A DNA stretch of 64,000 nt from Berberis thunbergii (taxonomy: Eukaryota > Streptophyta > Magnoliopsida > Ranunculales > Berberidaceae), in assembly GCA_003290165.1 (NCBI GenBank), contig QNQO01000808.1, positions 372,001 to 436,000 of the forward strand, in the 5' to 3' direction. How positions within the stretch are numbered: position 1 is the stretch's first letter; every line of letters begins with the position of its first letter. The translations under genes and the position numbers were made by a program. Shown piece by piece: positions 1 through 10,160 of this stretch. The notes beneath the pieces are model-generated. The model saw only the letters and a list, made by a program, of their open reading frames with translations, had not been told where the DNA came from and did no database searches.

Positions 1-829
1 GTCATTACTGCAGCCGTCAATGAGCATCAACTTATCATTGAAGCGCCTAACATACTCTCTTAATGTTTCGTTAAATTTCTGTTTCAGATAGAGTATGTAG
101 TGTGGGCCTTTTCGGAGACGCTGACTTTGGACGAAACACATTAGGAATTCCTTGGCTAGCGTCTTGAATGAGTCAATCGACTTTGGCGGAAGGCTCTAAA
201 ACCATGTTAGTGCTGACTTTTTTAGGCTAGTAGGGAAAGTTCTGCACATCACCGACTCGGATCCTTTTTTTGAGTGCCATTACATGCTCGTAATGGCGCA
301 AGTGATCGAATGGGTCGGTAGTCCCGTCATAGAAGTCAAGCTTTGGAGGCGTGAACTTCTTTGGAAGAGCCTTGTTCATGATACAGTCCACGAACGGTGG
401 AACAAATAGGCGATATAGCATGTCTGACTCGTGTGCCCCTCTACGAAAAAGGTTCTACGGGCCTATCCCGTTTGTCTTGAAAGTCGGGTCCGCATTACTT
501 GCACCACCTCCTCTAGTCCAAAGAAAACTAGCAGAGGCTTGACTCTTCTATGCTTTCTTCTGTTGTCTTTCAGAGATGGGGCATGTGCTGCTTCTGATCT
601 CCATTAGCAAGTTGAGGGTTCTGTTGTATGAGAGCCTCCACTGCTTTGGCGATTGATCTATTTGAGACGATAACAAATATATCCTGGGATTTGTCGTTTT
701 TGTTGTTGGCACAGGGGTGTAAGCCTGCTGCCCGTGTGTCACATGCACTGCTGAGAACGACGGTAAAGTGCCAGTCTGAGCGTTTGACGTGTCCCATTGT
801 TCTCCGTTGTTGCGTGATCTGGTGGTCAC
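1..829 (-). pseudogene. gag of a Ty3/gypsy-type LTR retrotransposon, 5' part, runs off the window
   Basis: Read on the minus strand from an ATG at 829, the first frame opens MTTRSRNNGEQWDTSN and corresponds to the start of the related copy at 49807-50022. After a frame change near 430-550 the typical plant retrotransposon gag signature appears (FTPPKLDFYDGTTDP, then FDHLRHYEHVMAL). A second shift lies at an A-run near 270-280. The retrotrans_gag core continues in another frame as LTWF...LPPKSIDSFKTLAKEF and runs to the left edge. Gag would form the cytoplasmic particle that packages element RNA. At least two frameshifts make this copy non-functional. The LTR and primer-binding-like site sit immediately upstream at 886-1588, giving a consistent minus-strand element. 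Family assignment rests on remembered gag motifs. Whether pol exists beyond the window cannot be seen. Confidence 0.75.
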
Positions 830-885
830 CTTCTTCTCGTATTTTGAGGAGAAATGATGCTAGTAAAGGTTAGAAACTTTGTCGT

Positions 886-903
886 TCCATGGACGGTGCC
901 AAA
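886..903 (-). other. primer-binding-like site of the left retrotransposon
   Basis: On the minus strand the sequence TTTGGCACCGTCC lies four bases past the inferred LTR end (TGCA at 908-911). Plant gypsy-type elements commonly carry a TGGCGCCGT-type tRNA-complementary site at this place. The copy at 50083-50100 reads TTTGGCACCGTTCGTGGGG. Which tRNA would prime is not certain. Confidence 0.55.
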
Positions 904-907
904 CTAA

Positions 908-1588
908 TGCAGCCAATTTTCGCTAATTCATTTGACCTTGACCAACAAACTTGTTGACCTGCACAAGGAACACACGTGAGCCACGGACCACTATTGTGGT
1001 GGTCGATGACATTCCGTTGATAAAGTCAGACAGAAATATGAGTAAAGCGTAATGCTGTAAACAGGGAATTCGCAGCATACCTTAGCTTAACAACCTCATG
1101 TCTTATTTATATGGTGGGGTCCTGGATCGACCAGGCCATCGGTGACGTAGTTTAGGGAAGAAGATCTTCGTGGAGATCATTATCTAATTAGGAGTTGTAT
1201 TGTGAAGGGGAGTTTCCTTGTTAGCCTGGTGCTCCTAGATACACGAGAGGTAGTTTTCAATTCGAGAGCAGTCCATAGATAGAAGTCTCCATGTGTGACA
1301 TATACTCTGGTATTTGCTTCCTAGTTGAAAGCAAAGTGTTGTTGTCTTGCATGTCCGAAGCTGTTCGTCGAGATACTTGCCTTAGCACAACTTATGAGTA
1401 TTGAGGATTGGTGTGAGACGCATGGGCTTAGTAGACTATAATGATTTCGGGTCCATTTGACGGATTGCATTGTGCGAGCTTGGAGCCGCTTGGGTCGGAT
1501 CAGTGTCTGGCTGACGCTTGGGGATATTATTTCTAGAGATCATCATGACACGTGTACGGTGTAGAAGAGAGACCATGTTGGTGTATCA
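908..1588 (-). mobile_element. LTR, copy 1 (gypsy-type family, minus)
   Basis: A sequence of about 680 bp aligns over its length with 50101-50772 and with the split copy ending at 63473. It starts TGATAC on the minus strand at 1588 and ends TGCA at 908. A shared TATA region (TATAAATAAGACATG on the minus strand, near 1095-1110) would be the element promoter. Shared blocks include the stretches around 980-1010 (GGTGGTCGATGACA) and 1160-1180 (AGATCTTCGTGGAGATC). Its position before the primer-binding-like site and gag makes it the 5' LTR. It is inserted in a copia integrase, which it interrupts at about 1589. Confidence 0.75.
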
Positions 1589-2190
1589 TTAGTAACCAAG
1601 AAATATATATACACCATTTAGCTAGTGGATCAAACTTTGATCGATTTGCAACAAGGGTCGATGCATAACAAAGGCAACCAAAGACTTAAATGGGAATAAA
1701 AGGATTTTGAGCCAAAGAGAATTTTATAAGGAGTGTTACTAGAGAGTAGGGATGTTGTTATACGATTAATTAGATATGTGGCTGTGAGTACACATTCAAC
1801 CCAAAAGCGAACGAGTAAATGAGTTTGAAAGCGTAATGCTCGAGCAACATTTAGGAGATGTCGATGTTTGCGTTTAACAACTCCATTTTGTTGCGGAATG
1901 CCCACACAAATTTGTTGACGAATAACACATTTTTCTTGAAAAAAAAGATTTCATGTCAAATTCCAACACATTATTGCTGCGAAGTTGTTTGATTTCTTTT
2001 CAAATTGTGTTTTGCTAATGCAAAGAAAGACTTGAGAATGTGATGAGTGTCTGATTTATGACGCATGAGACAGACCCACATACACTATGTAAAATCATCG
2101 ACTATTGTTAAAAAGTCCACTAAGAGAAGGAGTGTGGTAACCTCCCCATATATCGCAATAAATTAGTCGAAATGTTACTCTTGGGAAAGG
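1589..2190 (-). pseudogene. Ty1/copia integrase core, broken
   Basis: Minus-strand frames give the copia integrase core in order: FLTIVDDF (around 2110), LMRHKSDTHHILKSFFALAK, then LRSNNVLEFDMKSFFQ, then GIPQQNGVVKRKHRHLLNVAR and FWVECVLTATYLINR, and after another shift a FGCLCY...[19 protein letters not shown] stretch ending at the LTR junction. At least three frameshifts and stops separate these pieces. The second acidic residue of the DDE triad, normally RSDNG, reads RSNN. The catalytic glutamate, normally NGVVERKHR, reads K. So two of the three active-site residues are lost. The fragment was cut by insertion of the LTR element at about 1589. No reverse transcriptase part is visible. Confidence 0.8.
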
Positions 2191-3226
2191 GAAGAGAAGT
2201 TTGTTTAAAAATAAGGCAAAGAAAGTTCTAGGAAGATTAATTAAGTAAAAGAGAAATAATAAGGAAATTAGAATAAAAAATATAATTGATATAGAAAATC
2301 AAATAGAAAGACAAAGAAAGTTAGACCTGATAGAACCAACAGAAATATATAAAACGGGTAACATATTTAGCAAGTCGTTTAATTACAAGCACTGCGGAGA
2401 AAGAATTGTTTGGTACTCACTTGTAGTCCCACGCTTCTAGTTTTTCTTGATGTGGGATTAGATATGTTTTCTCTACAAGTTCAATCTACAAGAGATTAAG
2501 AATTTATCAACCACCTTTAAACTTTTCTCCTTAGAGAAAACTCACTTAATTAACTTGTAGCTTGCCTAGTTGGACTAAGTCCAACATATTCAACTAATGC
2601 AACTCCCGTCGCACCCAATCCAAATATTTCATTGTTCGAAACAATTCTTTATTCACTACCTAACGTATAAAAATCTATCAACTAAGCTCATGAATTAATT
2701 TGTTTTAAATTGGGAGATATATAAATTAACAAGGATCAATAGTAATGTGATTATCAACTTAATATTTTTTTTTTAAATTTTAAAGCAAGTAGGATTTAAG
2801 GACACATTGATAAAAAAAAATATATATTAGAAAATTTCAAATACAATCACTCCCGGAGATGGATAAAATACGACTACAAGTTAAAATACCTATATTTTTT
2901 CCTTTGTTGTAGAGACAAGTAATTTGTCATTTGAACCATCCACGATGAAGTATTTAATCAGAGCAATCAAAGGAGCTAACTCTGCGTATAATGAGCATGC
3001 CCCCTCATCGACGTATATTTGTTTTAATGTCTTAGTCTTTGGTCAGTAGGATATAATTTGGATTGAAGGTGTTTTTTTTGTTTTTGTTTTTGTTTTTTTT
3101 TTTTTAATGAAAGATCTATATTTGCATATATATATATATATATATATTATTTTTTAAAAAACATTAACCAACCCTAATGAATACAAATACAAGCCCGTTC
3201 TAATAAAGAAAATACAACATACATGG
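2191..3226. other. AT-rich intergenic sequence
   Basis: No coding region is recognised. The stretch holds a T-rich run near 3072-3105 and a TA dinucleotide repeat near 3127-3147. The part next to the copia fragment (2191-2560) may be decayed element sequence, but nothing diagnostic is visible. Confidence 0.6.
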
Positions 3227-3357
3227 TTACACTAGATTAAAAGTTGTTGATCTTATAAATACTACAATCTCTTCACCCATCATCCTTCTAAAACAAAAAC
3301 CAAATGAACTTAATAAACAATCACTATGCCCACTTCTGTGACTAGCTAGAGATTTCA

Positions 3358-4137
3358 TTAGAAGATGGAATTCACAAGAACAGAGGCCAACAGAGCTGTT
3401 GGATCTCCGATGATAACAGTAATAATAAGCACCAGCACCGTCTTTACCATCTTCCACCACTTGCTCGTCTTCCCCTTGTTAGAAGTAACTACCTTGCCAT
3501 CTTCAGGTTTAAGCTGAATTATCGCGCCATCTTGTGGTTTAAGCTGAAGATTAGTAGAGACGTTACGACCACCATCATAACTAGATAAAGTTCTCATCTC
3601 AGCATCAAGATCGGAGCATTTTTTCTGCGGTACCCGATTCTCAATTAGCATGCCTTTCACACAGGACACGTGAAATTGCCACTCCCCATCACTCGATTTA
3701 TATGACCAACCTTTCACATCTCCCCACAGTTTCTTGAGCTCGCATACACCACATTTAGATGATAAGCTATTATGAAGGCGCAACTTCACCCCCTCGCCTT
3801 CTAAAACATGTGGTAGATTAGCACAACATGGGTGTAAGTCAAATCCATATTTTGGGCAGTGGTACACAAAACCAAGCACATCCTTCCCACATGCATCGCA
3901 AAATCTTTCGGGTTTTCCTTTCTCAAGAAACTCAAAATGAGATTTTCCGAAGAAAGGGTGTGATATAGAAGAGGGAGCCAGTGCGCAGTCCTTGTGCAGA
4001 TCATAGTTGCATTCCTCACATCGGTATCGAAGCCCAGAACCGAGCTCCTTGCATCCATCACACCGAAAGTGTACATGGCTGAATTCGCGTCTAAGATTGT
4101 GTGCATGGCTTTCGTGAATGATATCAGTGATGATCAT
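3358..4137 (-). CDS. DC1 (cysteine/histidine-rich C1-like) domain protein with C-terminal hydrophobic tail
   Basis: A single uninterrupted frame encodes 259 residues. Two clear DC1 modules with paired Cys and His zinc ligands occupy about residues 9-53 (CDGC...CEECNYDLHKDC) and 66-109 (CDACGKDVLGFVYHC...DLHPCC). A third, weaker module lies at about 119-163 (CGVC...FHVSCVKGM). After a polar linker (about 165-230) comes a hydrophobic C-terminal segment (about 231-259, VLVLIITVIIG), suggesting tail anchoring. DC1 proteins are a large plant family, mostly single-exon, linked in known cases to stress and defence responses. The molecular job of this one is unknown. The ATG at 4137 is preceded by a TATA box at 4205-4213. 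The 1-kb upstream region is duplicated at 6027-6950. Confidence 0.85.
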   Translation of the reverse strand: MIITDIIHESHAHNLRREFSHVHFRCDGCKELGSGLRYRCEECNYDLHKDCALAPSSISHPFFGKSHFEFLEKGKPERFCDACGKDVLGFVYHCPKYGFDLHPCCANLPHVLEGEGVKLRLHNSLSSKCGVCELKKLWGDVKGWSYKSSDGEWQFHVSCVKGMLIENRVPQKKCSDLDAEMRTLSSYDGGRNVSTNLQLKPQDGAIIQLKPEDGKVVTSNKGKTSKWWKMVKTVLVLIITVIIGDPTALLASVLVNSIF

Positions 4138-4204
4138 GGTTACAAAGTTGGTGAGGATTTAAAAGCTTCAAAGAGAAAGTTAAGGTGTCATTTGGAAATG
4201 AGGA

Positions 4205-4213
4205 CTTTATATA
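4205..4213 (-). promoter_or_regulatory. TATA box of the DC1 gene
   Basis: The minus strand reads TATATAAAG about 70 bases upstream of the DC1 start codon, a good plant TATA position for a short leader. The duplicated upstream copy at 6027 starts just beyond this box, so it lacks the core promoter. Confidence 0.6.
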
Positions 4214-4225
4214 GATAGAGGTTTA

Positions 4226-5258
4226 GGTTCACCCTTTGATATAGATGTACACGCACGCGGTAAGGTCCATAATCAAAACGAAAGCCCAAATTCAATCTAC
4301 CATTTGGGTGGCTTCTTAACCCAACATGCTTTGCCAGTCAAGGTCTTAATCCTGCATTAGATAAATGAACTAGACCCCATTAAGACCGCGTAAGAACCGA
4401 CCAACACGCACAAATTTTCTTTGCATTGATTCTTCTTCTCCAAGATTTCCAATGGCACAAGTGGCTTCCTGGGAAATTTTTGTTATTGATTGTTATCTCT
4501 GTTTTTGGAGAAGGACATGTAGTTAAGAGTGGAGAACGACAATAACTTGACCCCTAGCTAATTGTTGCTACGTACTTCAAGTTAAACTTCCCGGAAACAC
4601 TGCATGTTCGACGACGTGTCCAATTATATGAAATCTACGTTGGTACAACAACTTTTTTTTATTATCATATAAGATTAGAACAAGAAGTGCCTTTACATGG
4701 CAACTTCTTAGAAAGGAAATCTTTATAATCACTACAGTAGGTCTCAATCATACAGTACCACTCATTCATTACTACACTTCTAGACAAAACAGAAGTAATG
4801 AAAGTTGTTCAAATTAAGTAAACGCCTAATACGTACACCCTCCCTGATCTAGGAAAGTTAGTTTCCGAATCTCTCTTTCCTTGAATTGAACAGAGTACAG
4901 ACAGACCGATCAGACAAATGATGAGATAGTTCTTCTTGATCTTCCATTTCCACTTGTGTGAGTGGGTGGAAACTTAAATATATATATTCCATGGCATGGC
5001 ATGGCATGGCATTCAAAGTGAGTAGCTGACTCCACGTACAAGGAACGCGTAAACATTTCTTCATGTTTTTGTATTAGTATTGAAATTATTAGTCATCTTA
5101 TAAGTTTAAAATCAATACTGCATATACTTAGTCCTTGAACTATAATTTTTATTTATTTATGAAATCACACCCATGACATGGGCACGTAGCTCATCAGTGT
5201 GAAAACCCATGACATAGTCTTGCAATGGAAGGACAAGTGAGTGGTTGAGAGCAACCAA
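4226..5258. repeat. upstream region of the DC1 gene, copy 1 of a direct duplication
   Basis: This region matches 6027-6950 in the same orientation with small indels. Shared landmarks include GGTCCATAATCAAAAC, CCTGCATTAGATAAATGAA, TTTCTTTGCATTGATTCTTC, GTAGCTGACTCCACGTACAA and GACAAGTGAGTGGTTGAGAG, all in the same order. A short GGCAT repeat sits at 4990-5011 only in this copy. No coding region is recognised. It probably represents the distal promoter and spacer of the DC1 gene. Confidence 0.85.
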
Positions 5259-5734
5259 AAATGATATTTTTTCAATGTTTTTTCTTAAATTTCAATGTTT
5301 TTCGTAAAAATTGGGAGTCTTTTAATTATCACTTTTTCTAGTTATTTACTGAGTTTTAAAGCACTATCTGATTTTGTAATTATATATTAATTTTATGTTT
5401 GTTTCATTTGTGGTATTTAGATTTCATTTAATGTGCTCAATATATTTATTTAATTGTATCTTATTTTTTCACATATTTGGTATACCCTTGAAATTCATTA
5501 CATATATTTTAAGCATTTTCGAAATTTTTACGTTTTTTCTTTACACACCAAAATATTTCTTAAATTAAAATACTTCAAATTAACTCAAAAAACAAAATCA
5601 CAATCCTTGGTAGAGACTAGAGAATATGCAACATAAGTTCAAAGGAGGGAAGCAACCCACTAGGAGTGGCGTGGTCGGGTTGTTGTTATAGCTTCGCTTG
5701 TTGCTGGTGCCTCAGTTGTTCATAACTTATACAA
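5259..5734. other. AT-rich spacer between the two duplicated blocks
   Basis: The sequence is strongly AT-rich with no recognisable gene. It separates the first duplicated block from a dispersed repeat that begins at 5735. Confidence 0.5.
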
Positions 5735-6026
5735 AGCCTGATTTGGTATTTCAACTCCGTTCATTTATGAATGGAAAATTCTAATTGGCAAGGGAACCAG
5801 CGAGGGAGGGGGGTAAAGTCGCTAATCTCCCTCGAAATGCGTGAAATCTCATATCTCAAGGTGATTTCATGCATCTCGAGGGGGCTAAACGACTTCAACC
5901 CCCTCCCTCGCTGGTTCCCTCGCCATTTAGACAAACCCTTTTTTGATTGAGCGGTGTCTCTTATAATTGTTTCCAAAAAAAAATGTCTAATTAGTTTTTT
6001 AGTCAATTGTTTGGCTTCAGTTAAAT
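5735..6026. repeat. dispersed repeat containing a foldback element
   Basis: The ends of this stretch (AAGCCTGATTTGGTATTTC at the left, GAGTGGTGTCTCTTATAATT-like and TTTTTAGTCAATTGTTTG at the right) match 26611-26725 in the same order. The 26.6-kb copy lacks the hairpin at 5780-5931, so it acts as a near-empty site and shows that the hairpin was inserted here. Confidence 0.7.
5780..5931. mobile_element. foldback (inverted-repeat) element, copy 1
   Basis: Two arms of about 65-70 bp are nearly perfect reverse complements: the left starts TCTAATTGGCAAGGGAACC and the right ends GGTTCCCTCGCCATTTAGA. They flank a small loop around GAAATCTCATATCTC. It has no coding capacity. Related hairpins lie at 7664-7806, 26886-27073 and 55833-56001. 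Confidence 0.8.
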
Positions 6027-6950
6027 TCATCCTTTGATGTAGATGTACGCGCACGCGGTGAGGTCCATAATCAAAACAAAGCCCAAATTAAAGCTACCAT
6101 TTGGGCTTCTTAACCCAACATACTCTGCAAGTCAAGGTCTAATTCCTGCATTAGATAAATGAAGTAGACCCCATTAAGAACCGACCAACAAAGATTTTCT
6201 TTGCATTGATTCTTCTTCTTCTCCAAGTTTTCCAATGGCACAAGTGGGGGTTCCTCGGAAATTTTGTTATTGTTGTCTCTGTTTTTGGAGAACATGTAAT
6301 TATTGGGAAATTGTTGCTACTTGAAGTTAAAACTTCCCGGAAACACTGCATGCATGTATGTATTCGATGTTCCTTTACATGGCAACTTCTTAGATTAGAA
6401 CTAGAGAAATGCCTTTACATGGCAACTTCTTAGAAAGGAAATCTTTGTAACCCCACTACAGTAGGTCTCCTCAATCATACACTACTCATTCATTACTACA
6501 CTTGGAAGTACGCCTAAGAACGAGTTTAATTTCTATTAAGTTCATCAGTTGGAAATTTCATGCATCTACACCCAAACATCCTTCCTTGAACTTTTGGAGT
6601 GAGAATAATGCATCATGATTGATTACTTGCCAATAAGTTGGACCATTCCAACATACAAAGATAATGCAATTTCTCACTTCCTTACTGCCTCAAACTACAA
6701 TAAGTAAGAAGTATGATTTACCACCAACTTATTATTTCATTAATTCAACTTAATTTTAATTTTAGGGAATATAATAATTAATTACTAAAGGATAAATTGA
6801 ATTATTATTAGTACATCTCACCATATATATATAAATTTCAGTAGCTGACTCCACGTACAACGAAAGCGTAAACATTTCTTCATGTCCACACTAATATAAT
6901 TATTAGACATAGTCTTGCAACGGACGGACAAGTGAGTGGTTGAGAGCCAC
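6027..6950. repeat. second copy of the DC1 upstream region, without a gene
   Basis: This is a direct duplicate of 4226-5258. The gene-proximal end breaks off at the equivalent of 4226, so neither the DC1 reading frame nor its TATA box is present beside it. The likely history is a tandem duplication of gene plus upstream region, followed by loss of one gene copy and its replacement by the spacer and repeat at 5259-6026. Confidence 0.8.
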
Positions 6951-7108
6951 AACAAGAACAGACAAAGGAGCAGTTGTATCAATTTCTTAATTTTGTATGT
7001 ACAACACTGAAAGACCTTCCTTAAGTCTTGTCTATTTTATTTTATTTTCCCTTGAATTGAGACCATGCTAGAACAGACAAATTAATGAAAATCCCAAAAA
7101 AAATGTGC

Positions 7109-7328
7109 CACTGTTGTGCTGTAAAAATGATGAGAGTGTCATCAAATAGCACGGTGTTGTAAGTGATATTATTTATGGTGATCTAATTTATTATATCACT
7201 TTATTTGTAAAGCTATTTTTCAAAAATTTTGCCTAAATTTAATTTTAACTTAAAATTGTTTGGTGGTCTCTCTCATCAAACATAAGTGATGATATTGTTT
7301 GACTATTGTTACACAATTTGGTGTAGTG
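7109..7328. mobile_element. MITE, copy 1 (CACTACACCAAATTG terminal repeat)
   Basis: The right end reads CAATTTGGTGTAGTG, the same terminal repeat as the elements at 48392-48694 and 56498-56809. The internal stretch around 7170-7260 (TATCACTTTATTTGTAAA, TTAAAATTGTTTGGTGG) also matches them. The left terminal repeat is degraded (CACTGTTGTGCTG), so the left boundary is approximate. Confidence 0.6.
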
Positions 7329-7663
7329 ATGGTTTTTCTTCTTCTGTTTCACCGGGAGTGGAAAGAATGGCCTACTGATCCTTCTGTTCAATTTCCTGGA
7401 GGTCAGGACCGAAAGAAACAATTGTTGCATGTGGCTTTACTTAAGTTGCAACTTCCCAATTTGGGCCTAGCTACTCCATTATACACAATGATAAAGTAAA
7501 TAAGTGTCCTGTGTATTGTAAGGTTCGACACCACACAAGATGAGTCTCTTCGTTAATTGCCAAATTGTTTATGCCTTTAATGCAGACATTACGTACGTTC
7601 AAATATTTAAAAAAACAATGGGGCCGGGGTGAGACTTTCATTAGACACACGCTAAAGCCGGAA
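7329..7663. other. spacer, no gene recognised
   Basis: Short open frames here show no family resemblance and overlap on both strands. Nothing else is recognised before the foldback element. Confidence 0.45.
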
Positions 7664-7806
7664 ATTCCAGGGGTCGAGGGGAGGGAGCGAGGGATAGGTG
7701 GTAGCCCCCATTCCCCCCGAGATACACGCCATCGCGCATTTCCAATCCAATGCACCCTTATTTCGAGGAGGGATGGGTGGGTTACCACCCATCCCTCGCT
7801 CTGTAG
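7664..7806. mobile_element. foldback element, copy 2 (GC-rich arms)
   Basis: The left part GAGCGAGGGATAGGTGGTA is mirrored by TACCACCCATCCCTCGCTC on the right. The outer edge GGTCGAGGGG resembles the TGTCGAGGG edge of the other hairpins, and the loop shares the CCGAGATACACGC-type core. Pairing is weaker at the edges than in copies 1 and 3. Confidence 0.6.
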
Positions 7807-7977
7807 CAAAGCTCCGCTTAAACCGCATTGGACCAACCTTTACCTTTTTACTAAAGATTATCATGAATTAGAAATTCTAGTTAGAAACACTTTGGAAAAC
7901 CCAAAGCCTGGGTGGTTGGGTTACTCCAAAGCTGAACTAGACGGTTTAGCAAAAACCCCATTTAGTCACGTCAACCT

Positions 7978-8460
7978 GGCCACGGCTCTAAACCGTTGGT
8001 ATATTTGCCACGGCTACAAACCGTAACTATATTTACCAACGGCTTAAAACCGTGGGTAAAAAAGACCTGGCCACGGCTTAAAACCGTTGGTATATTTGGA
8101 ACGGCTAAAAACCGTGGCTAATATTAGCAACGGCTCCAAACCGTTGGAATTATTAGCAACGGTTCCAAGCCGTTGGAATTATTAGCAACGGTTTTAAACC
8201 GTTGCAACATAATACTTTAGCAACGGTTCTCAACCGTGGCTACGTATAGAAACGGCTCAAAACCGTTGCAAAAATAAAATTTAGCAACGGTTCTGAACCG
8301 TGGCTATGGATAGCAACGGCCTAGAACCGTTGCAAAAAAAATTTTTAGCAACGGTTCTAAACCGTGGCTATGGCTAGCAACGGCTCAAAACCGTTGCAAA
8401 ATAAAATTTAGCAACGGTTCTAAACCGTGGCTAGCTATAGCAACGGCTCAAACCGTGGCT
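7978..8460. repeat. left subterminal array of ACGGNN...NNCCGT palindromes
   Basis: About 16 imperfect palindromes of about 20 bp, such as GCAACGGTTCTAAACCGTGGC and GCAACGGCTCAAAACCGTTGC, are separated by short AT spacers. From about 8210 the units alternate between the two versions, giving a period of about 60-70 bp. In En/Spm, subterminal repeats bind the TNPA protein and are needed in cis for excision. The same role here is inference. Confidence 0.75.
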
Positions 8461-8469
8461 ACATGAAAA

Positions 8470-8790
8470 GCTGAAAAAAATTTTGGGCGGGGTATATTGG
8501 CGCTCGACATTCCCTCCACTCGCCATCGACAATTTCCCTCCTCCCCTCCACTCGACCTCGTCTCCTTCGCTGTTCCCTCCCTCGACTCGACTTCCTGCTC
8601 CCTCCCTCGACTGGACTTCCCTGCGCCTTCTTCCCTGCTCCCTCCCTCGACTTCCTTCCTCCCCTCCTTCCCTGCTCCTCCCCTCCTTCCCTGCTCCTCC
8701 CTCGACTTCCCTCCTCCCCTGGTCTTCCCTCCACTCGGCGTCTTCAAATCAATCACGCCCTCTCTCGTACAGGTACTCTCTCTCTCTCTT
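8470..8790 (+). promoter_or_regulatory. CT-rich leader / probable 5' untranslated region of the CACTA element
   Basis: The plus strand is a pyrimidine-rich run of repeated CCCTCCCTCGACTT-like units followed by a CT dinucleotide tract near 8774-8790 and TTAGGGTT. It sits between the palindrome array and the interior, where a transposase transcript would begin. Long open frames on both strands here are a by-product of composition. The element at 30682-33726 has a similar CT-rich stretch beside its promoter. Confidence 0.45.
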
Positions 8791-10160
8791 GTATTTTTTT
8801 ATGAAATTAGGGTTCCGAACAAATTGCAAGTCTTTGAGCATTGTTGACTAGGTATACAATTGCAAGTCTTTGAGTGATTGCAGAAGATGTTTTCATTTTG
8901 GGAAAAAATAACTAGGTATACAATTGGATTGGGGAAGATGTTTTCATTTTCGTTTCATATTTTTGTATTTAATTTTTAATTAAATACATGTATTATCCTT
9001 GAATTTTTTTTTTATTGGAATAGAGAAGTAATCCTATGTCCATATGGAGAAATATTCAATTGGTTGATTTAAATGGTTGAAGTTGAAGAAAGAAATAAAA
9101 CATTCTATCCCTGATGCTCTTCCATGTTCTAGTGCCATATGAATTAAACGGATGTCTAGGATGACTAGTGCCATATGAATAAAGTCTATTTTTAAGTTTG
9201 TGATCGAGACGTATTTATTGATTGATTCTGCATACTGTTTGTGTCGCGAGCAACATCAACTGATGTTAGTATTTCTGTAGCAGATTACAATAGCTCTCAT
9301 ATAGTGGAAATGTTGTATTGCTGATGTTGCCACTGATGTGTGAGTATCTTTGGTCACAGAGAATTGAATTGAAACTATTATCAGCGATGGTGATATTAGT
9401 TTTAGGATCTAGTTGTACTATTTGAACCAAAGGAACAAAAGACTAATATGACAGTTTCGAAATCCTATACAAAAGCCAAAGGGAAAAAATGAGGGTAATT
9501 CATTTTTATTTATTTTTTTCCATTTTGCAATTCCTAGCTTGTATTCTGTTCATTCAACTCGAATTAGTTCATCATGATCCATGCTGGGTAGTTTGCAGTA
9601 TACAACCACATGTAGACCACAAATGATCGTATTCATCAGTTATGATAACATATCTGAATACACATTTCATTTCCTTGGACAATCAAAGACTTCACTTAAA
9701 CATTTGGGTTAAAGATTCTCTAAGATAAGATGGTGAAGAAACAAAGACCAAGGAGTGAAAGACATGACACTTTGCTCCCTTGCTTGGAAATAAATAGATT
9801 CTCAAGTTGTTCATTAGGGATTGCAGAAGCTTCTTCGGAGAGGAGCAGATGAAGCAGTAATACACATTCAACCAATATCCTAACAAGTTCCCCGTAAGCT
9901 TAGACAATTGGTCTCGTGTAAATGAAAAGAACGACTTTGGTTAACCATATTCAGAGTAAGTTCTAGTTAATCAAGCAAACATGTTTATAAACAGTGAATG
10001 AAGAGACTTAATTTGTAAGGAATTAACGCGCGGTCATCTGTTCATCATCATAAGCTTCACAATGGGAAATGATCAAATCCATCTTTAAGTACAAACATAA
10101 AAAATCAAAGAATAAAAGAAACATATAATACATTCATGAATGCATGCTCAACTTCCTCTC
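8791..10160. other. CACTA interior, probably intronic, no gene recognised
   Basis: AT-rich sequence between the CT-rich leader and the first captured fragment. No open frame resembles a known family. Confidence 0.45.

Noticed and set aside
7978..8460. Regular palindromes with spacers that look CRISPR-like
   Set aside because: The units are imperfect and variable, spacers are very short and AT-rich, there are no cas genes, and the context is a plant CACTA transposon.
8448..8756. Long open frames on both strands, Gly/Arg/Glu-rich or Ser/Pro-rich
   Set aside because: They come from the CCCTCCCTCGACTT-type repeats of a pyrimidine-rich leader and are open in several frames at once.
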